Notes: generated by a model from the sequence alone, not told the origin. Counted from the stretch's first letter, positions 8,054 to 16,925 are shown. The stretch is DNA of 64,000 nt from an uncultured Paracoccaceae bacterium (GCA_951812615.1 CATOSU010000002.1:992001-1056000); one strand, 5' to 3'. A program made the numbers and translations.

Positions 8054-8135
8054 GCTCCAGCCATGCGCCTTTGCAGGCCAGAGTGCAAGCCGTCCGGCAG
8101 AGAAGGCGAATTGTCGACAATTCGCGCGCCCGCCT

Positions 8136-8465
8136 TTAACCGGTGCCCTGCACGCGTTCGACATAGGCGCGAAGCTCTTCGGCTTCTCGCCGGGCGTCGC
8201 GCAGACCCTCCATCGCGGCAGACAATTCGGCTTCTGTCTGCGTCAGTTGATTGGTCAGTTCGGCTTCACGCTGCTGCAAATACGTGATGGCCTGATCCCG
8301 GGTTTCTTCGGCTTCGTGCAACTCCTGGCTCATCCGGTCCAGTTCACCGATGTCGCCAGCACTGACCCGGGTGAACCGGTGCACCAGCCAATTCGCGAAC
8401 CAGCCCAGCGCGAATGTCACGAAAAGCACCGCCGCGGTCCAGATGATAAACTCAGTTCTGTTCAT
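8136..8465 (-). CDS. Membrane-anchored coiled-coil protein
   Basis: A 109-residue protein with one N-terminal transmembrane helix (IIWTAAVLFVTFALGWFANWLV, residues 7-28). A long, charged, heptad-patterned coiled coil follows (about residues 45-105, rich in E, A, L, Q and R). Its ATG lies inside the end of the upstream OmpA-family gene (14-base overlap), so the two are co-translated. It is probably an inner membrane protein whose coiled coil extends into the cytoplasm or periplasm and partners the OmpA-like protein. No named family is recognised. The start at 8465 removes an arginine- and proline-rich upstream stretch. Confidence 0.7.
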   Translation of the reverse strand: MNRTEFIIWTAAVLFVTFALGWFANWLVHRFTRVSAGDIGELDRMSQELHEAEETRDQAITYLQQREAELTNQLTQTEAELSAAMEGLRDARREAEELRAYVERVQGTG

Positions 8466-10371
8466 CGGGTGTCTCCTCTGTCTCGCCTGCCTCTGATCCG
8501 GACGCGTCCGCGCCATCGGCTGCGGACTGTTCCAGCGTGGTTTCCTCTTCGCCGGTTTTCTCGACCTCAATCAGATGGAATTCGATCCGACGGTTGGCCT
8601 CCCGGCCCTCCTCGGTCTTGTTATCAGCAATTGGGCGGGTCTCACCGTAGCCACGCGCATCGTAGCTCGCGGTCAGCACCCGCCGCGCCATCAGCTCGTT
8701 CAACACGGAATCGGCGCGGGCCTGGCTGAGTTCGAGGTTCATGCTTTCCCGGCCCTGGCTGTCCGTGTGACCCTGAATCTCCAGCCGGATTTCCCCGCAT
8801 TCCTTCAGAATGTCGGCAATCCGGTTCATCACGCCAAGCGATTCTTCGGCAATGGTCGCAGAACCCGGTTCAAAGGCAATTTTGGCACCGTCCTGTACGT
8901 CACGCAGAAGCACCCGGCATTCTTCAGCGCTGGGGCGGATCTTTTCTGGCGGCGGCGGCGCACGATAGGTGATGTCGAGACTGTAGAGCCCGCCTTCGGC
9001 CAGTTTATCCGACAACAATCCGGCCACATCTGACCGTCCGCTTTCCCGCTCGGTGACACCGCGCAGGGTCAGCATGTCCGGTGCAACCGTCACCGACCCG
9101 TTTGTGAGGTACGTCATCGCTTCGAGCCCGACCAGAACCCGCGCCGCCCAGTCTTCGGGCATGTTCTCGACAACCCGCGCCGCCGTATAGACGTTTTCAG
9201 AGCCAAACGCAGCCTTGGCAAAGCTGTCGGCCATCCGGCGCAGGCTCTCATCGCTGAGCCGGCCGCGCAACTGAACCAGACCCTCCGGGCTGAGGGTCGC
9301 TACGAACTCGGCAGGACCGGCTTCACCGCCCTCCTCGGTCTGCGGCAGAATTGCATGCAGGGCGAAAACCTCCGGCAGGTCGGCTTCGAGCTCTCCAACG
9401 ACCCGGTCGAAGGCGCCCTGATCGGTCCCTGTTTCTGCGACCAGTGTAATATCCGCATCGGAAAACGTAATGCTGCCGCCCCCCAGAGAAGCCAGGGCGC
9501 GGATCCCGCGCTCGGCCGCAGCGCCCCATTGCGGGCTGGGCACCCCCATGCCAACCGTACAGGTTTCGGGTCCGCTGAGCCCCGCGGCATCGCGGGCCGC
9601 CGTCAGGATCTGTTGCGCGGTCGCCTCTGTATCAGCCGAACAGGCGTCAAACCGGCCCTGCCCGTCCTCGACAAGGAACCGCAGTGTAAACGGTGTAATC
9701 ACCGGCCGGGGCGCCGCGATTTTCAGTACCATGTTCAGATGCGGCGGCACGGATTGTTCCAGCGCTGCTTCCAGCGTGCGTTTGGCCTCTGAGCTTTCGG
9801 AAATCGCGGTGATCTCGATATGCCCCGCATCGACCGAAATCTTTGACCGGGGCAGTTTGGTCAGCGCCGTTACCGCAAACCCCAGCGCATCGTCCCAGCC
9901 GGAGGGCACGGGATAATCCGCGGACTCCAGCAAATCAGCCACCTGGTCTTCGCCGGTGCGTCGGCGGATCTGGCTGATCAGTGTTTCGCGGTCCGTTGCC
10001 GACGGGATCAGTCCGATGATCGAAATACCGCTGTCATTCCGCAGGATCTCCGCCGAGAACCGCGGCGGCGCCAGCGCAGCGGTCGCCTCGACCTCCATCT
10101 GGTCCAGTATACGGGCCGCATCAACCTCGGTTCCGACAACACTGACCGCCTGGAAACGCCGCGCCTCTGTCGGTGCAACGCCGCTCAGCACCACCTGCAG
10201 ACCGTCGGCATGAATTTCGGCCCAGTGGAGGTCATTGGTGTCCAACGCCCTCCGGACCGCGATCTCTGAACCATCCTCGACCGCCATGACCGCAAATCGC
10301 GCGGCGATCAGACACAGCGCGGCCGCCACGCCAAAGGCCGCTGCTCCGGAAACTACTGAAGACAGTCGCAT
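8452..10371 (-). CDS. OmpA-family peptidoglycan-associated protein with BON-like repeats
   Basis: A 639-residue envelope protein. A single N-terminal membrane segment (residues 9-30) is followed by several repeated alpha/beta units like BON domains (for example VVLSGVAPTEARRF and later MLTLRGVTERES). A C-terminal OmpA domain follows at roughly residues 485-605, with AFEPGSATI, LEIQGHTDSQG, LSQARADSV and ANRRIEF, the residues that bind the diaminopimelate of peptidoglycan. The extreme C-terminus is acidic. It probably links inner membrane and cell wall. It overlaps the downstream coiled-coil gene. BON plus OmpA architectures occur in alphaproteobacteria, but the precise role is unknown. Confidence 0.8.
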   Translation of the reverse strand: MRLSSVVSGAAAFGVAAALCLIAARFAVMAVEDGSEIAVRRALDTNDLHWAEIHADGLQVVLSGVAPTEARRFQAVSVVGTEVDAARILDQMEVEATAALAPPRFSAEILRNDSGISIIGLIPSATDRETLISQIRRRTGEDQVADLLESADYPVPSGWDDALGFAVTALTKLPRSKISVDAGHIEITAISESSEAKRTLEAALEQSVPPHLNMVLKIAAPRPVITPFTLRFLVEDGQGRFDACSADTEATAQQILTAARDAAGLSGPETCTVGMGVPSPQWGAAAERGIRALASLGGGSITFSDADITLVAETGTDQGAFDRVVGELEADLPEVFALHAILPQTEEGGEAGPAEFVATLSPEGLVQLRGRLSDESLRRMADSFAKAAFGSENVYTAARVVENMPEDWAARVLVGLEAMTYLTNGSVTVAPDMLTLRGVTERESGRSDVAGLLSDKLAEGGLYSLDITYRAPPPPEKIRPSAEECRVLLRDVQDGAKIAFEPGSATIAEESLGVMNRIADILKECGEIRLEIQGHTDSQGRESMNLELSQARADSVLNELMARRVLTASYDARGYGETRPIADNKTEEGREANRRIEFHLIEVEKTGEEETTLEQSAADGADASGSEAGETEETPDEQN

Positions 10372-10429
10372 GGTATTTGCCGTTGTTCCTCGCCTGTCGG
10401 GCCTTGTGCTCTTGTTGGCATGGGTTCAA

Positions 10430-11392
10430 TCAGACCAGAAGCGCGAGAACAAGGCAGATGAGCGGAATAAGGCCGGTGTCGCGGTTGGCACGGAACAACC
10501 GCAGCATTTTTTCACTGCTCGACGGGTCAAATCCACGCAATTGCCATGCCATATGCCAGCCCATCGCCCATGGACCCGCCAACGCGACCACCATTGCAAA
10601 GATCCCGGCACGCGGCATTCCCGCCTGAATGATCGCGAGACCCATCATGAAAACAGTGGCCACCAGAAAATACTTGAGCCAGCTTGCAGAGGCCTCGCCA
10701 AACAGGCGCGCAGTCGATTTCACTCCGATCAGCGCGTCGTCTTCGGTGTCTTGATGGGCATAGATTGTATCATAAAACAGCGTCCACGTGATGCCGGACA
10801 GGTACAGCATCACCGCCGGTGAATGAACGCTGCCGGTATGTGCTGCCCATGCCAGCAGCGCGCCCCAGTTGAAGGCAAGCCCCAGAAACACCTGTGGCCA
10901 CCACGTGAACCGTTTGGCAAAGGGATATACCGCAACCAGCGCCAGCGACGCGACCCCAAGCCATACCGCCGTACGGTGAAAGGTCAGCAAAATAGCAAAG
11001 GCCAGCAGGGCCTGCAGAACCATCCAAGTCGCGGCCTGACGGACCGAAACCTGCCCCGACGGGATCGGGCGCGACCGGGTGCGGGCAACCTGCGCATCGA
11101 AATCGCGGTCGCTGATGTCATTCCACGTGCACCCGGCGCCGCGCATCAGCCATGCACCGATGCCACAGCCCAGCGCGATCCACGCATCCTCCCAGCGCGG
11201 CGACTGGTCCCAGAACATAGCCAGTGCCAACCCCCACCAGCACGGGATCAACAGCAACCAAGTTCCGATCGGCCGGTCTGCGCGGGACAGACGCAGATAA
11301 GGCCGCGTAGCCGCCGGCGCCCAGCGGTCGACCCAGTTGTCTTCGGACGCATCTGCCACCTGACCATCTGGTGTCGGAGGAGTGGCTTGCAT
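10430..11392 (-). CDS. ubiA: 4-hydroxybenzoate polyprenyltransferase
   Basis: A 320-residue integral membrane enzyme that joins the polyprenyl tail to 4-hydroxybenzoate, the first membrane step of ubiquinone synthesis. Both aspartate-rich motifs are present, NDISDRDFD at residues 91-99 (first Mg-diphosphate site) and DTIYAHQDTEDD at about 208-219 (second site), among eight or nine hydrophobic helices. RSRPIPSG follows the first motif as expected. It is divergent from rsmE, the two starts being 12 bases apart, so their promoters must lie within each other's 5' ends. A COQ9-family gene further right belongs to the same pathway. Confidence 0.95.
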   Translation of the reverse strand: MQATPPTPDGQVADASEDNWVDRWAPAATRPYLRLSRADRPIGTWLLLIPCWWGLALAMFWDQSPRWEDAWIALGCGIGAWLMRGAGCTWNDISDRDFDAQVARTRSRPIPSGQVSVRQAATWMVLQALLAFAILLTFHRTAVWLGVASLALVAVYPFAKRFTWWPQVFLGLAFNWGALLAWAAHTGSVHSPAVMLYLSGITWTLFYDTIYAHQDTEDDALIGVKSTARLFGEASASWLKYFLVATVFMMGLAIIQAGMPRAGIFAMVVALAGPWAMGWHMAWQLRGFDPSSSEKMLRLFRANRDTGLIPLICLVLALLV

Positions 11393-11403
11393 ATCTAGGG
11401 TCC

Positions 11404-12147
11404 ATGGCTGGAAAAATCCGACTCTTTGTAGATCATCCTTTGGCGCCCGGGCAATCGGTTCCGCTGTCGCGGGAACAGGCGCATTACCTGTTCGGTGTAA
11501 TGCGACAGGCGGTCGGAAACACGGTCCAGGTGTTCAACGGCGTGGACGGAGAATGGTCGGCAGAGATCGCCGTGGCCGGAAAACGCGGCGGCACCCTGAC
11601 TGCGATGGTTCAGACGCGGCCACTGCAGGTGCCGCCCGATCTGTGGCTGCTGTTTGCCCCGATCAAGAAGGCCCGGACGGATTTCATCGTCGAAAAAGCC
11701 GCAGAGATGGGAGCCGCGCGGATCCAGCCGGTTCAGACTGAGTTCACAAACTCCGAACGGATCCGCCGCGACCGGTTGCAGGCGCATGCGGTGGAGGCCG
11801 CGGAACAATGCGGCGGCACGTTCGTGCCCGAAGTGTGCGATCTGCAGAAACTGGACCGGGTCCTGTCGGACTGGCCCGCAGACCGTGCCATCATGTTCTG
11901 CGACGAAGAACTGGCAGGCCGCTCATCGAGCCTCACGGCTCTTTTCGCTGAGGACGACCCGGCCCGAACGGCGCCCTGGGCGATCCTGATCGGGCCCGAA
12001 GGCGGGTTTTCGGACGCTGAGCGCAGGCGACTGGATGCGATGCCGCAGGCGCATGCCATCAGCCTCGGGCCGCGCATTCTGCGTGCCGATACCGCCGCGG
12101 TCGCAGCGCTGACATTGTGGCAGCACAGCCTTGGAGACTGGAGATGA
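11404..12147 (+). CDS. rsmE: 16S rRNA (uracil1498-N3)-methyltransferase
   Basis: A 247-residue SPOUT-family methyltransferase that methylates U1498 of 16S rRNA in the small subunit. An N-terminal PUA-like domain contains the SREQAHYLFGVMR motif (about residue 23). The trefoil-knot domain shows ILIGPEGGFSDAE (about 197) and LGPRILRADTAAVAAL (about 221), which form the S-adenosylmethionine pocket. The length is normal. The start at 11404 is preferred over an earlier in-frame start because the next residues GKIRLFVDHPL match the family N-terminus. It is followed closely by a membrane protein gene and gshA in the same direction. Confidence 0.95.
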   Translation: MAGKIRLFVDHPLAPGQSVPLSREQAHYLFGVMRQAVGNTVQVFNGVDGEWSAEIAVAGKRGGTLTAMVQTRPLQVPPDLWLLFAPIKKARTDFIVEKAAEMGAARIQPVQTEFTNSERIRRDRLQAHAVEAAEQCGGTFVPEVCDLQKLDRVLSDWPADRAIMFCDEELAGRSSSLTALFAEDDPARTAPWAILIGPEGGFSDAERRRLDAMPQAHAISLGPRILRADTAAVAALTLWQHSLGDWR

Positions 12148-12175
12148 TACAACCGGCCACGAAAAGGGGCACATC

Positions 12176-12703
12176 ATGAGCTTTATCCGCCCCGAAGCGC
12201 GGGCGCAGTTGTGGCGCATCCGCGAAATTCTGGCCGCGGCGGCGGTTTTCCTTCTTGGGATATACTGGATTCTCGGGCCGCAGGGATTGCTGGGCTGGAT
12301 CGGCTGGCTGCTGATCGCGGCCAGTCTGGCGCTGGCCTTTGTCGGGTTTCGGCGTCTGCAGTTCCGCCAGTCCGGACGCGGACCCGGTATCGTTCAGGTC
12401 GATGAAGGACAGATCGCCTATTTCGGCCCGCTGACCGGTGGGGCCGTTGCAATGTCGGAACTGGACCGGCTGATTTTGGACCCGACACACAGGCCCGCAC
12501 ACTGGATCCTTGAACAACCGGGGTCTTCACCACTGCACATTCCCGTGAACGCAGACGGGGCCGACGCGTTGTTCGATGCCTTCGGCGCTCTGCCCGGGAT
12601 CAATACCGGAAGGATGTTGGCCGAACTGAACGGCAAATCGCGGATGCCGGTAGAAATCTGGAACCGGAACGTACCGCTGCCGGAGCACCGGCGATTGCAT
12701 TGA
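12176..12703 (+). CDS. Conserved membrane protein of unknown function
   Basis: A 175-residue protein with two adjacent transmembrane helices (about residues 15-32 and 36-55), followed by a soluble domain with a beta-rich start (IVQVDEGQIAYFGPLTGG). The hairpin anchor plus a cytoplasmic domain resembles other small alphaproteobacterial proteins found next to rsmE and gshA. No enzymatic motif is visible. The ATG at 12176 has AAAAGGGG 6-13 bases upstream; an earlier start would overlap rsmE and add a polar leader before the helices. It probably lies in an operon with rsmE and gshA. Confidence 0.7.
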   Translation: MSFIRPEARAQLWRIREILAAAAVFLLGIYWILGPQGLLGWIGWLLIAASLALAFVGFRRLQFRQSGRGPGIVQVDEGQIAYFGPLTGGAVAMSELDRLILDPTHRPAHWILEQPGSSPLHIPVNADGADALFDAFGALPGINTGRMLAELNGKSRMPVEIWNRNVPLPEHRRLH

Positions 12704-12764
12704 CACCCCGGAAATTTCGTCGCACCTGTGGCGGGTGTAACGAACCAGAGACCGGAGCCGAGCC

Positions 12765-14135
12765 ATGTCTATCCCCCAGTCCGGCGGAGGCCCGATTGAG
12801 CGCTACGAACAGCTGGCCGGGTATCTGGAGGATGGCTGCAAGCCGAAAGACGACTGGCGCATCGGCACCGAGCACGAGAAATTCGGCTATTGCAAGGACA
12901 CCCACAGGCCGCTTCCTTATGCCGGCGAGCGGTCCATCGTGGCGATCCTTGAAGGATTGCGCGACGGGCACGGTTGGGACCCGCTGGTCGAAGGCGGCAA
13001 TCTGATCGGGCTGACCAAGGACGGTGCCAATATCTCGCTGGAACCGGGCGGTCAGCTGGAGCTGTCGGGCGCGCCTCTGGAAAACATCCATGAGACCTGT
13101 GACGAGGTGAACGCGCACCTGGCGGACGTCAAGGATATCGCTGACAGGATCGGTGTCGGGTTCATTGGTCTGGGGGCCGCCCCGGAATGGTCTCATGATG
13201 AAATGCCGATGATGCCCAAGGGCCGCTACAAGCTGATGGACGCCTACATGCAGAAGGTGGGCACCATGGGCCGGGTCATGATGCGCCGGACCTGCACGGT
13301 GCAGGTTAACCTGGACTTTTCGTCCGAGGCGGACATGGTGCAGAAAATGCGCGTGGCGATCGCGCTGCAGCCGGTCGCAACGGCGCTGTTTGCGAATTCG
13401 CCCTTTCTCGAGGGCAAGGTGAACGGCCACAAAAGCTGGCGCAGCCGGGTCTGGCGCGATCTGGATGCCGACCGGACCGGCACGGTGCCGTTTGTGTTCG
13501 AAGACGGGTTCGGCTTTGAACGCTGGGCCGAATATGCACTCGATGTGCCGATGTATTTTGTCTATCGCGACGGGGTCTACCACGACGCGCTGGGCCAGTC
13601 GTTCCGCGACTTTCTGAAGGGCGAATTGCCCGCGCTTCCGGGTGAAACCCCGACGCTGAGCGACTGGGCCGACCACCTGACGACAATCTTCCCCGAAGCA
13701 AGGGTGAAGAAGTTCATCGAAATGCGCGGTGCGGACGGTGGGCCATGGCGGCGGCTTTGCGCGCTTCCGGCATATTGGGTCGGGCTGACTTATGACCAGT
13801 CAGCGCTGGATGCGGCGTGGGATCTGGTCAAGGGATGGGACGCAGAAACACGCGAAGAAATGCGCATCGCGGCCAGCGTGGACGGATTGCAGGCCAAGGT
13901 CGGGAACATTGCCATGCTCGATCTGGCGCGCGAAACCGTGGCCTTGTCCGAAGCCGGGCTGAGGGCGCGGGCGCGCCCCGGAGCCGGCGGGCTGATCCCC
14001 GACGAAACCCATTTCCTCAACGCCCTCAAAGACAGCATCGACAGCGGCAAGGTGCCGGCAGACGACCTGCTGGACCGCTATCACGGCGACTGGAACGGCG
14101 ACCTGAGCAGGATCTACGAAGAGTTCAGCTATTGA
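12765..14135 (+). CDS. gshA: Glutamate-cysteine ligase (plant/proteobacterial class II type)
   Basis: A 456-residue ATP-dependent ligase that forms gamma-glutamylcysteine, the first step of glutathione synthesis. GTEHEKFGY at residues 33-41 is the hallmark glutamate/ATP-binding segment of the GCS2 fold. NLIGLTKDGANISLEPGGQLELSG (about 83-106) and MRRTCTVQVNLDFSSE (about 170) supply further active-site residues. The length fits the alphaproteobacterial and plant enzyme rather than the 520-residue E. coli type. The next gene, an iron alcohol dehydrogenase, begins one base after the stop, implying one transcript. Confidence 0.95.
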   Translation: MSIPQSGGGPIERYEQLAGYLEDGCKPKDDWRIGTEHEKFGYCKDTHRPLPYAGERSIVAILEGLRDGHGWDPLVEGGNLIGLTKDGANISLEPGGQLELSGAPLENIHETCDEVNAHLADVKDIADRIGVGFIGLGAAPEWSHDEMPMMPKGRYKLMDAYMQKVGTMGRVMMRRTCTVQVNLDFSSEADMVQKMRVAIALQPVATALFANSPFLEGKVNGHKSWRSRVWRDLDADRTGTVPFVFEDGFGFERWAEYALDVPMYFVYRDGVYHDALGQSFRDFLKGELPALPGETPTLSDWADHLTTIFPEARVKKFIEMRGADGGPWRRLCALPAYWVGLTYDQSALDAAWDLVKGWDAETREEMRIAASVDGLQAKVGNIAMLDLARETVALSEAGLRARARPGAGGLIPDETHFLNALKDSIDSGKVPADDLLDRYHGDWNGDLSRIYEEFSY

Positions 14136-14136
14136 C

Positions 14137-15315
14137 ATGCCGTTTGCGGTGTCTCTGACGCAACCGCAGGACTGGAGCTTTCCGGTACCGGTTGCCTTCG
14201 GACCGGGCCGTTTGCAGGAGATCGGCGCGATCTGCCGCAAGGCGGGCACAACGCGTCCGCTGATCGTCACCGACCGGGGCAGCGCGGAATTGCCATTCAT
14301 CGGCGCCTTGCGCGGGCATCTTGAAACGGCCGGGCTGAGCCACGCCACGTTTGCCGGGATCTCGCCGAACCCCCGCGACGATGAGATCGGTGAAGGTGCC
14401 GCGTCATGGCGCGCAGGCGGCCATGACGGGGTCATCGCCATCGGCGGCGGCAGCGGTATGGATGGAGGAAAGTCGGTGGCCCTGACCGCCACCAGCGGTT
14501 TTGACCTCTGGGACTTCGAGTTTGAACGTGACCCACCTGTGATGTCCGGCGGACCGGCCTTCCCGCCGCTCATTTGCATCCCCACAACCGCCGGCACGGG
14601 TGCCGAAACCGAAAGCACGGCGATGGTCACCGAAACCGCGCGCGCCATGAAGCTTTGTGTCTGGCATCCCGAACTGAAACCAGCCTGCGCCCTGCTCGAC
14701 CCGGAACTCACGCTGGATCTGCCGGCTCACCTCACGGCCTGGACCGGGATTGACGCGCTGGTTCATGCGGTTGAGGCGTATTGCGTACCCGGCTTCCACC
14801 CGCTCTGCGACGGAGCCGCTCTGGAAGCGCTGCGGCTGATCCACCGCTGGCTGCCGGTGGCCTGTGCCGACCCTCACAACATCGAAGCCCGCAGCGGCAT
14901 GCTGGCAGGTTCCTGTCTGGCCGGGGTTGCGTTTCTCAAGGGGCTGGGATTGGTTCACGCGATCTCTCACATGGTCGGGGCCGAGTATGACACCCATCAC
15001 GGGCTGACCAACGCGGTACTGCTGCCGCAGGTCCTGCGGTTCAACGCCCCGGCCATTGCCGAACGGGTCCCGCCGATGGCGCAGGCCATGAACCTGCCGG
15101 GCACCGGGTTCGACTTTTTCTATGCCGCGGTCTGCAAAATGCTCGATGATCTGGCGATTCCCCGGAGGCTGGCCGGACTGGGCGTGGAGCCGGAAGCCTG
15201 TGACCGGCTGGCCGCAAAGGCCGTGCTGGACAGCGCCGCCGCCACGAACCCGCGACCGGCTGATACTGGCGAGGTTTCCGGTATCCTCCGGGCCGCCTTG
15301 GAAAACGGGCGCTGA
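14137..15315 (+). CDS. Iron-containing alcohol dehydrogenase
   Basis: A 392-residue NAD(P)-dependent dehydrogenase of the iron-activated family. The nucleotide-binding GGGSGMDGGKS is at residues 103-113. Likely metal ligands are D206 and H210 (GIDALVHAVEAY), H274 (GLVHAISH) and H287 or H288 in THHGLTNA. The substrate is unknown; members act on short alcohols, aldehydes or maleylacetate. It starts one base after gshA, and no separate ribosome site is needed if translation is coupled. A hairpin 17 bases after the stop ends the operon. The link with glutathione synthesis could suggest aldehyde handling, but this is inference only. Confidence 0.9.
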   Translation: MPFAVSLTQPQDWSFPVPVAFGPGRLQEIGAICRKAGTTRPLIVTDRGSAELPFIGALRGHLETAGLSHATFAGISPNPRDDEIGEGAASWRAGGHDGVIAIGGGSGMDGGKSVALTATSGFDLWDFEFERDPPVMSGGPAFPPLICIPTTAGTGAETESTAMVTETARAMKLCVWHPELKPACALLDPELTLDLPAHLTAWTGIDALVHAVEAYCVPGFHPLCDGAALEALRLIHRWLPVACADPHNIEARSGMLAGSCLAGVAFLKGLGLVHAISHMVGAEYDTHHGLTNAVLLPQVLRFNAPAIAERVPPMAQAMNLPGTGFDFFYAAVCKMLDDLAIPRRLAGLGVEPEACDRLAAKAVLDSAAATNPRPADTGEVSGILRAALENGR

Positions 15316-15331
15316 GACTGCACCCGTTGAA

Positions 15332-15352
15332 CCGGGGGTTTCACACCCCCGG
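15332..15352. terminator. Hairpin after the iron alcohol dehydrogenase gene
   Basis: CCGGGGG (15332-15338) and CCCCCGG (15346-15352) form a perfect 7-bp stem around the loop TTTCACA. It sits between convergent genes (stops at 15315 and 15394). A run TATTTT follows 13 bases later. It also begins the repeat-like sequence at 15352-15384. Confidence 0.6.
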
Positions 15353-15384
15353 ACCCCCGTGGAGTATTTTCCCAAAGATGAAGA
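15352..15384. repeat. Rhodobacteraceae-type intergenic repeat (GGAGTATTTT element)
   Basis: GACCCCCGTGGAGTATTTTC at 15352-15371, followed by CCAAAGATGAAGA, resembles a short intergenic motif I recall as recurring in Rhodobacteraceae genomes (CCCCGGAGTATTT, spacer, AAGATGAAG). A related GGGAGTATTTC is at 48360-48370. A genome-wide count was not possible here. Confidence 0.45.
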
Positions 15385-15393
15385 TGCGGCGGG

Positions 15394-15906
15394 CTACCCC
15401 TGCTGCGCCTGGCATTCGCGCGCATGTCTCAGCGCGTTGGCCGATCCGTGAAGATTGATGTCCATCACCTTGCCGTTCTGTCCATAAATCGTCATCACCT
15501 TGCGCTGCGCGATGGCGTCCACGAAATTCCGGTCGGTGAAGAAGATCCCGGCGCCGGGCACGTTGCCAAGGTGAAACCCCTTTGCCGTCGCTTCGAAGGT
15601 CTGACCATCAAGATCGAATTTCACCGGATAGCTTTCACCGCTTCGGATCTGGCCCCATTTTCGGTCAAAGACAGTGACATAACCACGGTTGCCCGTGGCG
15701 TCGTAACCGATACGGACAACACTGTCCTTGCTCACCACCTTTTGAATCAGGCAGCCATTGCCGAGCTGCGGGTCGATCATGATGTTCCACCCTTCGGTGA
15801 AACCAAAATCGCGCAGGTCTTGCGCCACGGCCCCGCCGGGCAGGCCCGTGCCGGCAACACCAGCCAGAACGGCCAGAAGCGAAACTCTCGCAATCCAATT
15901 ACGCAT
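15394..15906 (-). CDS. Secreted protein of unknown function, paralogue of the 26.2 kb gene
   Basis: A 170-residue protein with a Sec signal peptide (hydrophobic residues 6-22, AVAQ cleavage region near 26-29). The mature part shares its whole layout with the gene at 26183: GWNIMIDPQLGNGCLIQ near the N-terminus, SVVRIGYD, a FDLDGQ strand, NVPGAGIFF and a C-terminal ECQ. Two cysteines (about 53 and 165) are also conserved in the paralogue and may form a disulfide in the periplasm. I recognise no named family and no enzyme motif. It lies downstream of two quinone oxidoreductase genes on the same strand. Confidence 0.8.
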   Translation of the reverse strand: MRNWIARVSLLAVLAGVAGTGLPGGAVAQDLRDFGFTEGWNIMIDPQLGNGCLIQKVVSKDSVVRIGYDATGNRGYVTVFDRKWGQIRSGESYPVKFDLDGQTFEATAKGFHLGNVPGAGIFFTDRNFVDAIAQRKVMTIYGQNGKVMDINLHGSANALRHARECQAQQG

Positions 15907-15933
15907 GTCAATCCTCCCCGATGTCAGGTTTGA

Positions 15934-16911
15934 TCACGGCAGTTCCAGAACCGTTGAGCCGGTCGTTTTCCGCGCTTCCAGCGCGCGATGGGCATCTGCC
16001 ACCCCGGTCAGCGGGAACCGCTGGTCGATCCGCAGCTTCACGTCACCCGACTGAATCTTATCAAACAGCATGCGCGCCATATCCTGACAGGCCTCGTGAT
16101 CCGCGATATGCGTGAACAATGTTGGCCGCGTAACTTTGAGCGATCCCTTGCCACCCAAAATCGCGATGTTGAAGGGCGGAACCGGGCCGCTGGCATTGCC
16201 AAATGACATGAGCATGCCCAGCGGTTTCAGCGAATCGAGCGACCCCTCGAAGGTTGTTGCCCCGACGCCATCCATTACGGCATCGACCCCTGCACCACCG
16301 GTGAGTTCACGAACCTTCGGAGCGAAGTCTTCCTTGTTGTAGTTGATGCAGTGCTGCGCGCCATGTTCCAGCGCCAGTTCGCATTTCTCGTCGGAACCCG
16401 CAGTGCCGATCAAAGTGATCCCTTCGGATTTCGCCCACTGGCACGCAATCAGTCCGACACCGCCAGCCGCGGCATGAAACAGAACCGTGTCACCGGCCTT
16501 TAGCGGTGTTGTGCGGTGAAACAGATACTGAACGGTCAGCCCCTTGAGCATCGCCGCAGCCGCGACGTCAAACGGCACATCATCGGGCAGGAGACAAACC
16601 TGCGCCGCCGGCATCACCCGCGCTTCGCAATAGGCTCCCGGAGGGGCAGCGGCATAGGCGGCCCGGTCCCCGGGTTTCAGATGGGTCACGCCTTCACCAA
16701 TCGCTTCGACCACACCTGCCGCTTCCATGCCCAGCGCATGTGGCAGCTCCATCGGGTACAATCCCGTGCGCTGATAGACGTCGATGAAGTTCAGCCCGCA
16801 GACCTTGTGTGCGATCCGGATCTCGCCCGGTCCGGGTTCGCCAACGTCCCGGTCGACCAGCCTGAGCTGCTCTGGCCCGCCATGTTCTTCGATAATCGCT
16901 GTGAGCGCCAT
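15934..16911 (-). CDS. NADPH:quinone oxidoreductase (zinc-free MDR family)
   Basis: A 325-residue medium-chain oxidoreductase of the quinone oxidoreductase (QOR) group, which reduces quinones or enals with NADPH. The N-terminal GroES-like domain shows NFIDVYQRTGLYP, and the Rossmann domain shows HAAAGGVGLIACQWAK (about residues 146-161). The catalytic-zinc cysteines of alcohol dehydrogenases are absent, as usual for QOR. ATG 16911 has GGAGG 9-13 bases upstream; an earlier GTG overlapping the upstream stop is less likely. It lies directly behind a second, related oxidoreductase gene, forming a two-gene operon. Confidence 0.85.
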   Translation of the reverse strand: MALTAIIEEHGGPEQLRLVDRDVGEPGPGEIRIAHKVCGLNFIDVYQRTGLYPMELPHALGMEAAGVVEAIGEGVTHLKPGDRAAYAAAPPGAYCEARVMPAAQVCLLPDDVPFDVAAAAMLKGLTVQYLFHRTTPLKAGDTVLFHAAAGGVGLIACQWAKSEGITLIGTAGSDEKCELALEHGAQHCINYNKEDFAPKVRELTGGAGVDAVMDGVGATTFEGSLDSLKPLGMLMSFGNASGPVPPFNIAILGGKGSLKVTRPTLFTHIADHEACQDMARMLFDKIQSGDVKLRIDQRFPLTGVADAHRALEARKTTGSTVLELP

Positions 16912-16925
16912 CAATTCGTCCTCCG

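Noticed and set aside
12600-13676. Long minus-strand open frame (358 codons) opposite gshA
   Set aside because: It is the shadow of a gene whose plus-strand product is clearly glutamate-cysteine ligase.
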